Shown one piece after another: positions 26,569-36,052 of a DNA stretch of 64,000 nucleotides (positions within the stretch are counted from its first letter, which is position 1; each line of letters starts with the position of its first letter). Location: contig JAXLQU010000006.1 of NCBI GenBank assembly GCA_046331425.1, forward strand, positions 120,023 through 184,022. Direction: 5' to 3'. The translations under genes were made by a program, and so were the position numbers. This DNA is from JANNUT01 sp046331425 (GTDB lineage: Bacteria > Acidobacteriota > Polarisedimenticolia > J045). The notes beneath the pieces were generated by a model. That model saw nothing but the letters and a program-made list of their open reading frames with translations, did no database searches and was not told the DNA's origin.

Positions 26569-27774
26569 TCAAAGCACCGCGGGAGTGGTTGGTCGCTTCT
26601 CCGACAACACACGCCAGGCATCGCGCGCCTCCGCATGCCGAGGGTTGGTCGGTTCGAGCGTCGCAGCACGATCCATCGCGTCGATCGCTTCGCTGACTCG
26701 GCCAAGATTGAAGCGAGCTTCACCGATCGCGTCGAGCAGTGCGGCCTGCTTTTGGGGTTCGGTTGCCGCCTCGAGCGCAGCAAGACAAGCCGCTTCGACG
26801 GGCGCGAAGCCGATTCGTTCCTCGAACGCCCACGCGGCGAACTCGAGCGCCGAGTCCAGGCTGGGGCGAGGTTGTGACTCGAGATGCTGTTGCCACAGTG
26901 CGAGTGCTGCCGCCTGATCGTGCTGAAGCATCCAAACGGTTCGCGCGCGAAGGGAGACGCGTCGACGTTCTTGCTCCGGGCTGAGTTGGGGCGGCAGCGC
27001 GGTGAGCAGCGACTCGATCACCGTTGCTTGCGTACTACTCCAGAGCTGCCGGTCCGTAACGATCCGCGCAAGCGTAAGCAAACAGTCGGCGTCGGCGCGA
27101 CACGCATCACGGGCGCCCAGGCCAACCTCGATCAGTCGCTGGTCGTAGTTGGGAAGTTCTTTCCGATTGACAAAGCCGGCGGCGATCAGCGTGCGGAGTT
27201 GTTCGCGTCGCAGTTCCACCGGCTTCTCGCCTGGCAACGTCAACGCTTGGTCGAGGTACTTCAACTGCAAGATCGGATCGCCGGAGTCATCGGCGATTCG
27301 TGCCAATCGAAGTGCGGATGCAACCGTGGGCTCGCGCTCGTGTCGAGCACGATATTGATCGAGTCCGATGTTTTGGGCGAGTGCGTTGTCGAACTCACGT
27401 CGCCAGTTATCGGCTCCACCGAATCCACTCCAGCGATCGATCTCTCTACCCTCGCGGTCGAGCAGGATGAACGTCGGGTAGCCCGACACGTTTCGGCGCC
27501 AGGGTTCGAGGTCGGGTGCACCGTCCGGCGCCGAGCGAATCAGGATCACGTGGGCGAGCGCTTCACGCAGGTCGTTGTCGCTCGTGGACGCTTGGTCGAA
27601 CGCCTTGCACGGTGCGCAACCGTGTGTCGACACGTCGATCAGAATCGCGCGCGATTCGCTCGCGGCAAGCGCACGCGCCTCAGCCAGCGAACGCGCCTCA
27701 CGAATCGGCATTGTCGTGCGTGTGCAGCCAAATGCGAGTGCGAGTGTCGCCACCAACCAGAGATTCCGCTTCAT
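26569..27774 (-). CDS. Thioredoxin-fold lipoprotein with TPR-like C-terminus
   Basis: The 401-residue product has a lipobox ending LAFGC (Cys17). A thioredoxin domain (about 25-160) carries the redox motif Cys53-Ala-Pro-Cys56 (THGCAPCKAFDQ) and the cis-Pro region GYPTFILLDREGREI. From about 170 to the end it is helical with TPR-like units (LQLKYLDQALTLPGEKP, GEARFNLGRVSEAIDAMDRA). The layout suggests a periplasmic disulfide reductase or oxidase tethered to a membrane and docked to partners through TPRs. The ATG at 27774 is preceded by GGAGGGGGGAGCG, which overlaps a hairpin arm. Longer frames to 27906 cross this leader. Confidence 0.83.
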   Translation of the reverse strand: MKRNLWLVATLALAFGCTRTTMPIREARSLAEARALAASESRAILIDVSTHGCAPCKAFDQASTSDNDLREALAHVILIRSAPDGAPDLEPWRRNVSGYPTFILLDREGREIDRWSGFGGADNWRREFDNALAQNIGLDQYRARHEREPTVASALRLARIADDSGDPILQLKYLDQALTLPGEKPVELRREQLRTLIAAGFVNRKELPNYDQRLIEVGLGARDACRADADCLLTLARIVTDRQLWSSTQATVIESLLTALPPQLSPEQERRRVSLRARTVWMLQHDQAAALALWQQHLESQPRPSLDSALEFAAWAFEERIGFAPVEAACLAALEAATEPQKQAALLDAIGEARFNLGRVSEAIDAMDRAATLEPTNPRHAEARDAWRVLSEKRPTTPAVL

Positions 27775-27776
27775 CG

Positions 27777-27824
27777 CTCCCCCCTCCGGGCGCGTGCGAA
27801 CAATACAGACCAAAACGCCCGGAG
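27777..27824 (-). promoter_or_regulatory. Leader hairpin overlapping the ribosome site of the thioredoxin-like lipoprotein
   Basis: On the minus strand CTCCGGGCG (27824-27816) pairs perfectly with CGCCCGGAG (27792-27784) around a 23-nt loop. The 3' arm ends in GGAG, part of the ribosome-binding run GGAGGGGGGAG before the ATG. Folding would hide part of the ribosome site. A regulatory role is inferred. Confidence 0.4.
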
Positions 27825-28000
27825 CATCTTGGCCCAACCGTCGCGCTACTGTCGAGTGATCTGTTTGCAATGTGAAGTTTCGGTCAGCGGCCATCCGTTT
27901 TCGCAAACGCGCGGTAAATCGTGGTTAGCGTGCGGCTCAGCTACCGCGCAACCATCGGTTTCATCACGCGAAGTCTGCGCAAACCGGCTACCGTCCCTGC

Positions 28001-31000
28001 ATGGCCAGCGGCACTCCTCGACCCCTCCCTCCTCTCCTAGCGCTCGCAACGCTAATCGTCGCTTTGTTGCCGCCGGCCATGACCTTCGCTCAGGAGGATC
28101 GCATTTCGGTGTTGCGCCGGTTGGAGGCGGTGCGCATGGCGCATCGTCTCTGGCCGGTGCACAACGCTGGAAAGCAGCCTGCTGGCAGCGACGTGCTTTC
28201 CGACGATCTCCTCCGCGAACGCGCGCTCGATACGCTGCGAAAACAGCAGGCGTTGCAAACGCTGTTCTCAATTTCGATCGACGACCAACAGCTTCAACAT
28301 TCGCTCGAAAGCATCGCGCGGCGCAGTCGCGATCGTCAGCGCTTGCTCGAGATGTGGCGAGCGCTCGACAACGACCCTGTCTCGATCGTCGAGGCGATGG
28401 TGCGGCCTGCGCTGGTCGATGCGTTGTTGCGTGAGGCTGTAACCCCTGCATTGCTGCAGGGCGCGTCGTTCGACCAATGGTGGAGCAGCGCGCGCGATCG
28501 ATTTTCTGCTGCAAGCCCGGTCACTCCAAGAGTGAATCTCCCCGCGCTACAGGACGCATCGTGCACTCCCGACAGTTGGTCTCCGATCGGCGGCAACGCA
28601 CCTGTGGGACGTGCTGGCCATTCCGCGATCTGGACCGGCAGCGAGATGATCGTGTGGGGCGGGTTGGAAGGAAACTATCTGCGATCCGGCTCGCGATACG
28701 ATCCGGCTACCGACACGTGGTCGCCCATCAGCGAACTCGGCGCACCGACAGGACGCGCCGGGCACACCGCCATCTGGACCGGCACCGAAATGATCGTGTG
28801 GGCCGGAAAGGACTACCCACAAACGCTCGAAGACGGTGCGCGCTACAACCCCGCCACCGATACATGGCAAAGCATGAGTCGCCCCACGATGCTCGGTGAT
28901 CTGTCGCGTCTTGGTCACAGTGCGGTCTGGACCGGCAGCGAGATGATCATCTGGGGCGGCGCCAATCTGGAGCTGTTCATCCCCACCGTCTGGAACAACG
29001 GCGCGCGCTACAACCCTGTCACCCATACTTGGGTTGCGCTGGGATTTCCGGGTCGACCGCGTGCGCGCATGAGTCACAGCGCCGTCTGGACCGGCACCGA
29101 GATGATCGTGTGGGGCGGCGAGACGCGTGATGCCGCTGGCAACGTTGTCTACTACAACGATGGTGATCGTTGGAAACCACAGTTCGATGTGTGGCAGCGC
29201 TTGCTCCCCGCGGGCGCACCGACACCACGATCGGGACACACCGCCGTGTGGACAGGCAGCCGCATGGTGGTGTGGGGTGGACAAGAGCTCAACACTCTGT
29301 TCGACACAGGCGGCTCATTCGATCCGATCACCGGGCTCTGGACCGCCACGTCGTTAACTCGAGCGCCGGCCGCACGCAACGCACACACGGCTCTGTGGAC
29401 CGGCAATCGCATGTTGGTGTGGGGCGGCAACGGCGTGAGTGGCTCATTGCAAAGCGGCGCAGGATTCGATCCGGTGGCCAACTCATGGACTCCCTTCACG
29501 CTGACGAACGCGCCTGTTGCACGCGGTGGACACAGCGCCGTGTGGACCGGCAGCGAGATGATCGTCTGGGGTGGAGAACTCCTGGGCGGAGAAAGGCGAC
29601 ACAGCGGTGGTCGCTACAATCCACAACTCGATCGCTGGATCGCAACGGACGGTAGCGAGATCGTTCGACCGCTCGCTCGACGGCTGCACACCGCGGTGTG
29701 GACCGGCAGCGAGTTGCTGGTATGGGGTGGCGAACATTTCGTCGATGCGGTCGCCGATGGGAGTCGCTATGAACCGGCCACCGACACCTGGTCGGCGTTG
29801 TCGAGCATCGATCAACCAGCGCCGCGTTGGGATCACACCGCAATTTGGACCGGCCGCGAGATGATTGTCTGGGGTGGTGAAGCGCCGCCTGGATTCAACG
29901 ACGGGGCGCGCTATGACCCGGCCCTCGATCGATGGACCGCACTACCACTCGCCGGTGCACCATCGGCCCGTTCTCAGCACAGCGCGGTGTGGACCGGCCG
30001 CGAGATGATCATTTGGGGCGGCGAGGATGCGTCTTCCGGTTCGTCGAACACCGGCGCCGTTTTCGACTTGGCGAGCAACAGTTGGCGCAGCATGAGCACA
30101 CTCGGCGCGCCGGTACGACGCAGCACGCACGGTGCGTTGTGGTCGGGTACCGAAATGGTGGTGTGGGGTGGCAAGAATCCCTTCCCGCTCGGCGACGGTG
30201 CACGCTACGACGTGTTGCTCGATCGTTGGCGACCCACCGCTTCGTTCAAGGCGCCGCCCGCGCGATCTGACGTGCGCTTCGAATGGTCGGGTCAGTGGGG
30301 CGTGGTGTGGGGTGGGTTGAATGGCGATGGATCTCCCACCGGCGAGGGCGCTCGCTATGACGCGTTCGCCGATCTTTGGGACTCGATCGACGAGTCGCCA
30401 CTCACTCCGCGCGAGCACCACACGCAAACGCCGATGTGCGGCGCGATCGTGGTTTGGGGTGGAAGCGACCCCACCGCCTCGCCCGGTCTGCCGAGTGAAG
30501 GCGCGATGTACGTCGCCGAGAGCGATAGCTGGATTCCGATGAGTGTCGTGGGTGCTGCCGCGGGCCGCACGTCGCACACTGCCACCGCCGCCGGGACGCA
30601 GTTGATTATCTTTGGCGGCATTCAAACCGTGGCCGACACCAACAGCGGCGGTCTGTATTGCGGCTGTGCGCAAGAGCCAACCGCGGCGCACGTCGATCAC
30701 CTCGAGGCCATTGACGCTCACGCGTCGACCACGCTGCGTTGGGCCGCACGCCCCGAGGCGTTTGGGTACGACATTGTTGCCGGATCGCTTGCCGCGTTGC
30801 GGGGCAGCGCGGGCAACTTCGCGAACGCCGGCACGCACTGCGTCAGCGACAACACGCCGGCCACGTCGATCGAGCCGCTCGATACGATCACGCCGGGCGA
30901 TGGGGCGTGGTACCTGGTGCGCGGTGTCGCAAGCACTGGGCCTGGCAGCTACGACGATGCCAGTGCGGGGCGGCTGGCGAGCCGGGATGCCGGAGTCGCT

Positions 31001-31024
31001 ACTGCCACCGATCACTGCCCTTGA
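28001..31024 (+). CDS. Secreted kelch-repeat protein, 14 repeats
   Basis: The 1007-residue product has a signal peptide (...LATLIVALLPPAMTFAQ). A helical N-terminal domain (about 30-180) resembles a small peptidase-prodomain or SurA-N-like bundle. Then 14 kelch-like repeats of about 50 residues follow, each with GH-[ST]-A-[VI]-W-T-G-x-E-M-[IV]-[VI]-W-G-G and R-Y-[DN]-P-x-x-x-x-W. Twelve are clear and the last two are degenerate. Fourteen units would build two seven-bladed propellers. The C-terminal 110 residues are a fibronectin-like domain ending AWYLVRGVASTGPGSY...DHCP, the same tail type as two other genes here. It probably binds carbohydrate or protein at the surface; no catalytic residues were recognised. 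The start codon region lacks a strong ribosome site. Confidence 0.85.
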   Translation: MASGTPRPLPPLLALATLIVALLPPAMTFAQEDRISVLRRLEAVRMAHRLWPVHNAGKQPAGSDVLSDDLLRERALDTLRKQQALQTLFSISIDDQQLQHSLESIARRSRDRQRLLEMWRALDNDPVSIVEAMVRPALVDALLREAVTPALLQGASFDQWWSSARDRFSAASPVTPRVNLPALQDASCTPDSWSPIGGNAPVGRAGHSAIWTGSEMIVWGGLEGNYLRSGSRYDPATDTWSPISELGAPTGRAGHTAIWTGTEMIVWAGKDYPQTLEDGARYNPATDTWQSMSRPTMLGDLSRLGHSAVWTGSEMIIWGGANLELFIPTVWNNGARYNPVTHTWVALGFPGRPRARMSHSAVWTGTEMIVWGGETRDAAGNVVYYNDGDRWKPQFDVWQRLLPAGAPTPRSGHTAVWTGSRMVVWGGQELNTLFDTGGSFDPITGLWTATSLTRAPAARNAHTALWTGNRMLVWGGNGVSGSLQSGAGFDPVANSWTPFTLTNAPVARGGHSAVWTGSEMIVWGGELLGGERRHSGGRYNPQLDRWIATDGSEIVRPLARRLHTAVWTGSELLVWGGEHFVDAVADGSRYEPATDTWSALSSIDQPAPRWDHTAIWTGREMIVWGGEAPPGFNDGARYDPALDRWTALPLAGAPSARSQHSAVWTGREMIIWGGEDASSGSSNTGAVFDLASNSWRSMSTLGAPVRRSTHGALWSGTEMVVWGGKNPFPLGDGARYDVLLDRWRPTASFKAPPARSDVRFEWSGQWGVVWGGLNGDGSPTGEGARYDAFADLWDSIDESPLTPREHHTQTPMCGAIVVWGGSDPTASPGLPSEGAMYVAESDSWIPMSVVGAAAGRTSHTATAAGTQLIIFGGIQTVADTNSGGLYCGCAQEPTAAHVDHLEAIDAHASTTLRWAARPEAFGYDIVAGSLAALRGSAGNFANAGTHCVSDNTPATSIEPLDTITPGDGAWYLVRGVASTGPGSYDDASAGRLASRDAGVATATDHCP

Positions 31025-31344
31025 GTGGGCTGACGATTCCGCGTGTCACCTGCCCACTGCAGACCGACGCCCAACGCCCCCTGCCCAGCTCCGATCGTGC
31101 CTAACTCGTTGATGCCGATCCGGACGTCGTCGCCGGTGAAGATGTCGCCCGCAACGTAAGTGGTTGACGAGTGTGTGGGCGACACGCAGTGTGCGCATCG
31201 CGCCCCACCGGTTTGCGTGCAGGTAAGGATCGGGCGCCGCGGTGCGCATGACCCATCTGGATCATGCGCAAACGGAAGATCCAAAGATCAAGAACGCGCG
31301 AGTTTGCAGTTGTTGCGAAGGACAGCAGCAGGCAAACCGTTCCG
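31025..31344 (-). other. 320-bp gap with a possible gene fragment
   Basis: Read on the minus strand, about 35 codons in one frame (TYVAGDIFTGDDVRIGINEL then GTIGAGQGALGVGLQWAG) look like the beginning of a secreted beta-rich protein. The frame then stops after GDTRNRQPTQGQ at about 31012. No family match is certain and no ribosome site is visible, so this may be a remnant or chance. The rest of the gap shows nothing recognisable. Confidence 0.25.
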
Positions 31345-32163
31345 TCACTTCTGCCCGCGCTTGAGTGCCGCTTTGTAGTACTTCATCGCCTCGCCAAGAT
31401 GCTCGTTGATCTTCGCGATGCGGGTTTCATCGGAAGGGTGCGTGCTCAGAAACTCGGGTGGCTTCTGCCCACTCGCTTGCGACGACATTCGCTTCCAAAA
31501 GTCGCGCGCCTCTTTGGGGTTGTAGCCGGCCATCGCCATGAAAATCAGCCCGAGGCGGTCGGCTTCGCTCTCCTGCAGTCGGCTGAACGGAAGCAAGACT
31601 CCAAACTGCGCGCCCGCTCCGAAGGCGGTCATCCAGAGTTGCTGCGTTTGCTGTGGCTTGTCCTTGATCGCGACGGCGAGTGCCACACCGCCGAGCTGAG
31701 CGAGCAGACCTTGACTGACCCGTTCGTTGCCATGCTCGGCGATGGCGTGAGCAATCTCGTGCCCCAGCACAACTGCCAAGCCGGCCTCGTCCTTGGTCAC
31801 CGGCAGCAGGCCCGAGTAGACGACGACCTTCCCTCCCGGCATACACCACGCGTTGACCTCGTCGCTTTCAACCAGATTGAATTCCCATTTGTAGCCGGCG
31901 AGTTGATCGCTAAGACCATGCCTTTGCATATAGCGTTCGACCGACTTCTGGATGTTCACTCCCACCTTGCGCACGAGTGCGGTCTGCTCGGCGTTCTTGC
32001 TGAGCTTCGCGTCCTTGAGGAAGGTGCCGTACTGCTGAGCGCTCATCCCGAGCATCTCTCCGGCGGGGATCAGGCTGAGCTGTTTTCGGCCGGTGATCGG
32101 GACGGTCGCGCAGGCGATCAGGGCGATAACGGCGATAGCAAGTAGCACGCGGCGTGGAGCCAT
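31345..32163 (-). CDS. M48-family metalloprotease lipoprotein (LoiP/YcaL-like)
   Basis: The 272-residue product has a lipobox (AVIALIAC, Cys18). The zinc motif HEIAH is at residues 135-139, and the third ligand Glu is in LQESEADRLGL near residue 200. Typical M48 segments NAWCMPGGKVVVYSGLL and STHPSDETRIAKI are present. The length is normal for the periplasmic single-domain M48 lipoproteins that degrade or process outer-membrane proteins. No TPR extension is present, unlike BepA. It is transcribed leftward and is convergent with the kelch-gene region. On family grounds it is probably anchored to the outer membrane. Confidence 0.93.
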   Translation of the reverse strand: MAPRRVLLAIAVIALIACATVPITGRKQLSLIPAGEMLGMSAQQYGTFLKDAKLSKNAEQTALVRKVGVNIQKSVERYMQRHGLSDQLAGYKWEFNLVESDEVNAWCMPGGKVVVYSGLLPVTKDEAGLAVVLGHEIAHAIAEHGNERVSQGLLAQLGGVALAVAIKDKPQQTQQLWMTAFGAGAQFGVLLPFSRLQESEADRLGLIFMAMAGYNPKEARDFWKRMSSQASGQKPPEFLSTHPSDETRIAKINEHLGEAMKYYKAALKRGQK

Positions 32164-32442
32164 GGAATCTCCTCCTCGCGCGTCAGACTAGCGCATCCCG
32201 CGAATAACGCCCTTCGAACTTGGCGAAGGCGATCGCCGCCTTTCCGGGGCCTGCCGGGGCCTTTTCTTCTGAGGCGACTTCGGCTCCGGGGCGGGGTCGT
32301 GTTCCCGAATCCCCACAGCCGGTTTGAAGAAAATCAGCCGTGACGTGGGGAGGTGACTGCCTTTCTCCGTTTACTGTTGGTAGACGTCGGCCGCACCGGG
32401 TGGAACCGTGCGCTTGCGGCCCGGCAACGAATGGGAGGCACG

Positions 32443-33045
32443 ATGCGAGGTCGGTTGCTTGTCGGGGTTATGGGTGTGTTGCTGGCATGGGGATCGGCCG
32501 CCGAGGCACAGAGCTGGATGGCTGGAACCTCCGTCGGCGTTGCCAAGCAGTATGACTACGAGGTCGGCGGACCTATCGATAACAGGGACGAGACCGACAC
32601 TGCTCTGCGTGTCTTCGGTGGATACCAATTCCATCCCAACATGGCCGTCGTGGTTTCGTATGTCGATCTCGGCGCTGGAAACTATGACGGCCCGGCATTT
32701 GGTGGCTTTACCGACAAGCTCACTGCGGACGGGTTTGACTTCTCGTTCGTCGGAGGGTTCGCACCCGGTGAGCAGAAGCGGTTTCGCACGTTCGGCACGA
32801 TCGGGTTTTTTCGCTGGAAGCAAAAGGTTTCATACCGTGACACGAGCGGCTTCTATCCGTATGACGATTCGGGCACCAGCCTGAGTTTCGGGCTCGGCTG
32901 CGAGGTGACGATCGACGAGGGTGGGCACTGGGGCGTGCACTTCGACTACCAACGATTCAAGGATGTCGGAGATAAGAACAACTCAGGTCACGAATACGAT
33001 CGCAGCATGCTGTCGGTGGGAGTGCAGTACCGCTTCGGCAAGTAG
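32443..33045 (+). CDS. Outer-membrane beta-barrel protein (OmpA/OmpW-like, about 8 strands)
   Basis: The 200-residue product has a signal peptide (MRGRLLVGVMGVLLAWGSAAEAQ). Alternating amphipathic strands follow, such as AGTSVGVAKQYDYEVGG, TALRVFGGYQFHPNMAVVVSY, split by turns, FDFSFVGGFAPG, and WGVHFDYQRFKDVGD. It ends MLSVGVQYRFGK. The penultimate YRFGK differs slightly from the classical terminal Phe signature, but the barrel pattern is clear. The ATG at 32443 has GGGAGGCACG upstream. A long frame from 32353 gives no leader. It is a single gene with its own terminator. Its role (porin, adhesin or structural) is unknown. Confidence 0.85.
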   Translation: MRGRLLVGVMGVLLAWGSAAEAQSWMAGTSVGVAKQYDYEVGGPIDNRDETDTALRVFGGYQFHPNMAVVVSYVDLGAGNYDGPAFGGFTDKLTADGFDFSFVGGFAPGEQKRFRTFGTIGFFRWKQKVSYRDTSGFYPYDDSGTSLSFGLGCEVTIDEGGHWGVHFDYQRFKDVGDKNNSGHEYDRSMLSVGVQYRFGK

Positions 33046-33063
33046 CGACGAACTTGGAGTGCC

Positions 33064-33104
33064 ATGGCCGCAGCGATGTCGTCGCTGCGGCCATTGTGTT
33101 TGTT
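33064..33104 (+). terminator. Intrinsic terminator after the OMP gene
   Basis: ATGGCCGCAGCGA (33064-33076) pairs perfectly with TCGCTGCGGCCAT (33082-33094) around a 5-nt loop, followed by TGTGTTTGTT. It is one of the strongest hairpins in the window. Confidence 0.88.
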
Positions 33105-33175
33105 GACCGTCGTCCGCCGGCTCGAATCAGCGGGTTGAACTGACGATCGATGAGCGCGCGGCGCGTAGTCGTCTA

Positions 33176-33868
33176 TTACTGCGGGCAGGTTGCCGCCCAA
33201 TCGTTGCCGTCGCTACGGAGCTGCGCGAGGCTCGGTATCCGGCCGCTCAGGCTGGCGGCAACGTTGTAGAACGAATCGGCATTCGCGGTCGGCGCGGTGC
33301 GGTCGTAAATGCCGAGCGCGAATGGTACCCGTCCAGCGATCTCGACGCGGTAGATTCGGCTCCTCTCGCCGACACCCAACGCATAGCAACCGACCATCGC
33401 CACGTTGGCGCCGCGCGCGCGCAGCGCTTCGACGACATCGTAAGGAATCAGGGCGCCGGTCTCGTTCCAGTAGAAGTTGAGGCTCGCCGGCGAGCGCTCG
33501 ATCTGCACGGCGAGCTTGTTGGCGAGGGTTCCGGACGCGACCAGTTTTCCTTGCGGCTTTGCGCTCCACTGAATCATCGAGAGGCGCGCGGCAATTTTCG
33601 TGGGATCGACGGCGATGGCAGTGGCTGGCTCGGCAGTAAGGATTGCTTCGGCCATCGGGCCGGCGGCGACCACCGCCTCCCACTGCTGTGTGCACTGGTC
33701 CTTCGCCCAGCTCGTCGACTGTGGATTGGCCGCGATGGTTTCGCGCGTACACCGTGCGATGAACTCGGCTTGTGACTCGATGCCACCGGGTGTCGCGGCT
33801 TCGAGCCCCGGCTGGAGGCGGGACAGGAGCCACAGCGACGTTACCAACATCAGTGCCATGCGACGCAT
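33176..33868 (-). CDS. Secreted protein of unknown function
   Basis: The 230-residue product has a signal peptide (MRRMALMLVTSLWLLSRLQPGLEA). The mature part has three early cysteines (IARCTRETI, KDQCTQQW and VGCYALG) and one near the end (AATCPQ), so one or two disulfides are likely. The central region has a domain with LNFYWNETGALIPYDVVEAL and SRIYRVEIAGRVPFALGIYDR. I do not recognise a family. The ATG at 33868 was chosen for the GGAGGATCCG site. A TTG four codons upstream is possible but worse. It is convergent with the OMP gene and divergent from the M20 gene. Confidence 0.7.
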   Translation of the reverse strand: MRRMALMLVTSLWLLSRLQPGLEAATPGGIESQAEFIARCTRETIAANPQSTSWAKDQCTQQWEAVVAAGPMAEAILTAEPATAIAVDPTKIAARLSMIQWSAKPQGKLVASGTLANKLAVQIERSPASLNFYWNETGALIPYDVVEALRARGANVAMVGCYALGVGERSRIYRVEIAGRVPFALGIYDRTAPTANADSFYNVAASLSGRIPSLAQLRSDGNDWAATCPQ

Positions 33869-34075
33869 CGGATCCTCCAAGGCGGATCTCTCTAGGACGA
33901 GCGGCCATGCGATTTGTCAGGCGAGTGTTTTTCGGGGCAGGGGTCGCGGTGCAATCCCCTTCCATTCCGATCTCGACTTCCTCGGCGCATGCAGATCCGC
34001 GATACTCCCTTCGATTCACCGCTTGCGGCTCGGACCGTTGGTCACGATTGGGCCGCACTCGATTGGGGAGACGAC

Positions 34076-35674
34076 ATGTCGATTAGCAGCGCATCAGTAC
34101 AGCGGCTCAGGGCGTTTACGATCTGCCAACTGATCTTCCTGTCGTACGCCGTGATCTCACTCCCGGCCTGCAACGCTCCGCGAGATGCGGCGACGGCCAG
34201 AAGCTACTTCGACGCGCAACTTGCCGGCCAGTTGGTGCCTCTGCTCGAACAAGCGATTCGCTTCCCGACGTACCAAGGCAACACCGGGGCTCGCGACGCA
34301 CAACAGGCGTGGCTGATGAAGACCGCAGCGGGGTTGGGGCTCGTCGCACGCGATACGGGCAAGGTGGTCGAGATCGAACTCGCCGGTCCGGCGGCGGCGC
34401 CCGTACTCGGACTTGTCGTTCACGGCGACGTCCAGCCGGTGGAAGAGCGCGCATGGTCGATCCCACCGTTCGCCGGCGTGACGAAGGATGGTTACGTGTT
34501 GGGGCGCGGGTCGTGCGATGACAAGGGCCCACTCGTGCAAGCCATGCTGGCGATGAAGGCACTCGAGCAGGCCGGCCCGACACGCACGCACACCGTGCGA
34601 CTGTTGGTCGGCTCCGATGAAGAGAGCGACAACACCGACATCGCCGAGTATCTCGCGCATCACGCCGCTCCCGATTACTCGCTGGTACTCGATTACGTCT
34701 TCCCGGTGGTGGTCGGTGAGAAAGCGTGGACGGGACTGTTTTTGGATACCAAACCTGGACCACGCGGCAGCTCGAAGCTTCCCTATCGAATCGAGTCGTT
34801 GCAAGCCGGACTCGCACCAAGCATCGTCCCCGATCGCGCGCAGCTCGTGCTGCGCTGGCTCAACGGCTCGCCGGATTGGCACGACCTGCAAACGAAGCTC
34901 GCCTCGGCCGCGCTGCCGGAAGGTACGCGATTGGAAGTGGCTGTCCGGAGTGAGAATGCTGCGTTGCTCGAGATCGTAACGCACGGAAAGTCGGCGCACG
35001 GCGGCGTGAATCTCGAGGGCGGACGGAATGCACTCGTTGCGTTGGCGCGTGCGACGGAACGGCTCTTGCCTCCGTCAGGCGAAGACGATCTGCTTGCGTT
35101 CGCTCGCCTTGCAGGTGAAGACCTCTACGGGACTGGCCTCGGTCTGGTAGAAGACGACCCCGTCTGGGGACGTTACCTCGTCAACGTCGCGACGATAGCG
35201 CCTCGAGATGACGGCTCGCTGCGGATGATGATCGTGCTGCGGCGGCCACCCCCGCGCACCGGCCCGCAAATTCGCGCCTATCTTGAAGAGCGGGTTCGAG
35301 CGTTCGAACAAGCGACCGGAGCGCGCTTCACGATCGATGGTTACTGGGACGACACACCACTGGCACTCAACCCCGAGGCGCCGCTGGTGAAGCGATTACT
35401 CGCAAGCTACCAGCGCGCGACCGGCGTTGCTGCGCGCCCCGCGGTTGCCGGAGGCGGGACCTATGCCAAGCGGATTCCGAACGCGATCGCGTTTGGAATG
35501 TGGTTCCCAGGACAACCGTACCCGGGTCACGACGTCGACGAGAAGATTCCCGTTGCTGACTTGCAGCGTGGTACGCACGTGCTGATCGAAGCGCTGGCGG
35601 ATCTTGCGTGTGGCGCACGGATCGATGACGCGCTCCTGTTGGGAAGAGCGGACAGGCCCGCTGCTGTGAATTGA
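34076..35674 (+). CDS. M20 family dipeptidase (PepV-like), lipoprotein
   Basis: The 532-residue product has a lipobox in YAVISLPAC (Cys32). M20 metal-site elements are in order: His116-Gly-Asp118 (LVVHGDVQP), Asp148/149 in GRGSCDDKGP, Glu182-Glu183 in GSDEESDNTD, an Asp in LVLDYVFPVV, and the C-terminal His in GQPYPGHDVDEK. The lid-domain histidine is in THGKSAHGGVN. The large lid and the AGGGTYAKRIPNAIAFG block match the PepV/Xaa-His dipeptidase branch, which cleaves dipeptides using two zinc ions. The ATG at 34076 is preceded by GGGGAGACGAC. The longer frame from 33914 lacks a leader. Periplasmic peptide scavenging is the likely role. Confidence 0.9.
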   Translation: MSISSASVQRLRAFTICQLIFLSYAVISLPACNAPRDAATARSYFDAQLAGQLVPLLEQAIRFPTYQGNTGARDAQQAWLMKTAAGLGLVARDTGKVVEIELAGPAAAPVLGLVVHGDVQPVEERAWSIPPFAGVTKDGYVLGRGSCDDKGPLVQAMLAMKALEQAGPTRTHTVRLLVGSDEESDNTDIAEYLAHHAAPDYSLVLDYVFPVVVGEKAWTGLFLDTKPGPRGSSKLPYRIESLQAGLAPSIVPDRAQLVLRWLNGSPDWHDLQTKLASAALPEGTRLEVAVRSENAALLEIVTHGKSAHGGVNLEGGRNALVALARATERLLPPSGEDDLLAFARLAGEDLYGTGLGLVEDDPVWGRYLVNVATIAPRDDGSLRMMIVLRRPPPRTGPQIRAYLEERVRAFEQATGARFTIDGYWDDTPLALNPEAPLVKRLLASYQRATGVAARPAVAGGGTYAKRIPNAIAFGMWFPGQPYPGHDVDEKIPVADLQRGTHVLIEALADLACGARIDDALLLGRADRPAAVN

Positions 35675-36052
35675 AGGACGAGAGCTCGACGGCTCGGTGA
35701 CTGGGTGGTCGCGACCTTGGGGTTGGGTTTCTCGTCGCTGTCGGCTGTTTTGTTGTTTCGGCGCAGGGTGGGTCGTTGTTTGGGCAGTGGGTGAGTGCGG
35801 CTGCCGGTGGAGCAGGGCGGCTGCGTTTTTTCGCGAGGGTGGGGTTCGGGGTGGTGCTCGAGGGGGTGAGGTCGGCGTGGTTGGGTGGGTCGCGGGTGGC
35901 GCGAACGGGACCACGTGAGCGCGAGCGGTTTTGTTGCTCTTGCGTGGCGAGAGCGGATCTACGCAACCCGCCTTACCGCAGTCTGAACAGGGTGTCCACC
36001 ATCTGTGTGGAAGCTTAGGTTTGTTGATTGCGTGTGGTGGGAAGAGGGTCAC
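35675..36052 (+). other. G/T-skewed region without a gene
   Basis: Between the M20 stop and the first tandem array the plus strand is strongly enriched in G and T (for example 35690-35930), unlike the flanking genes. Open frames here have no ribosome site or recognisable protein pattern. The base skew continues through the adjacent arrays and into the HNH gene. Confidence 0.45.
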
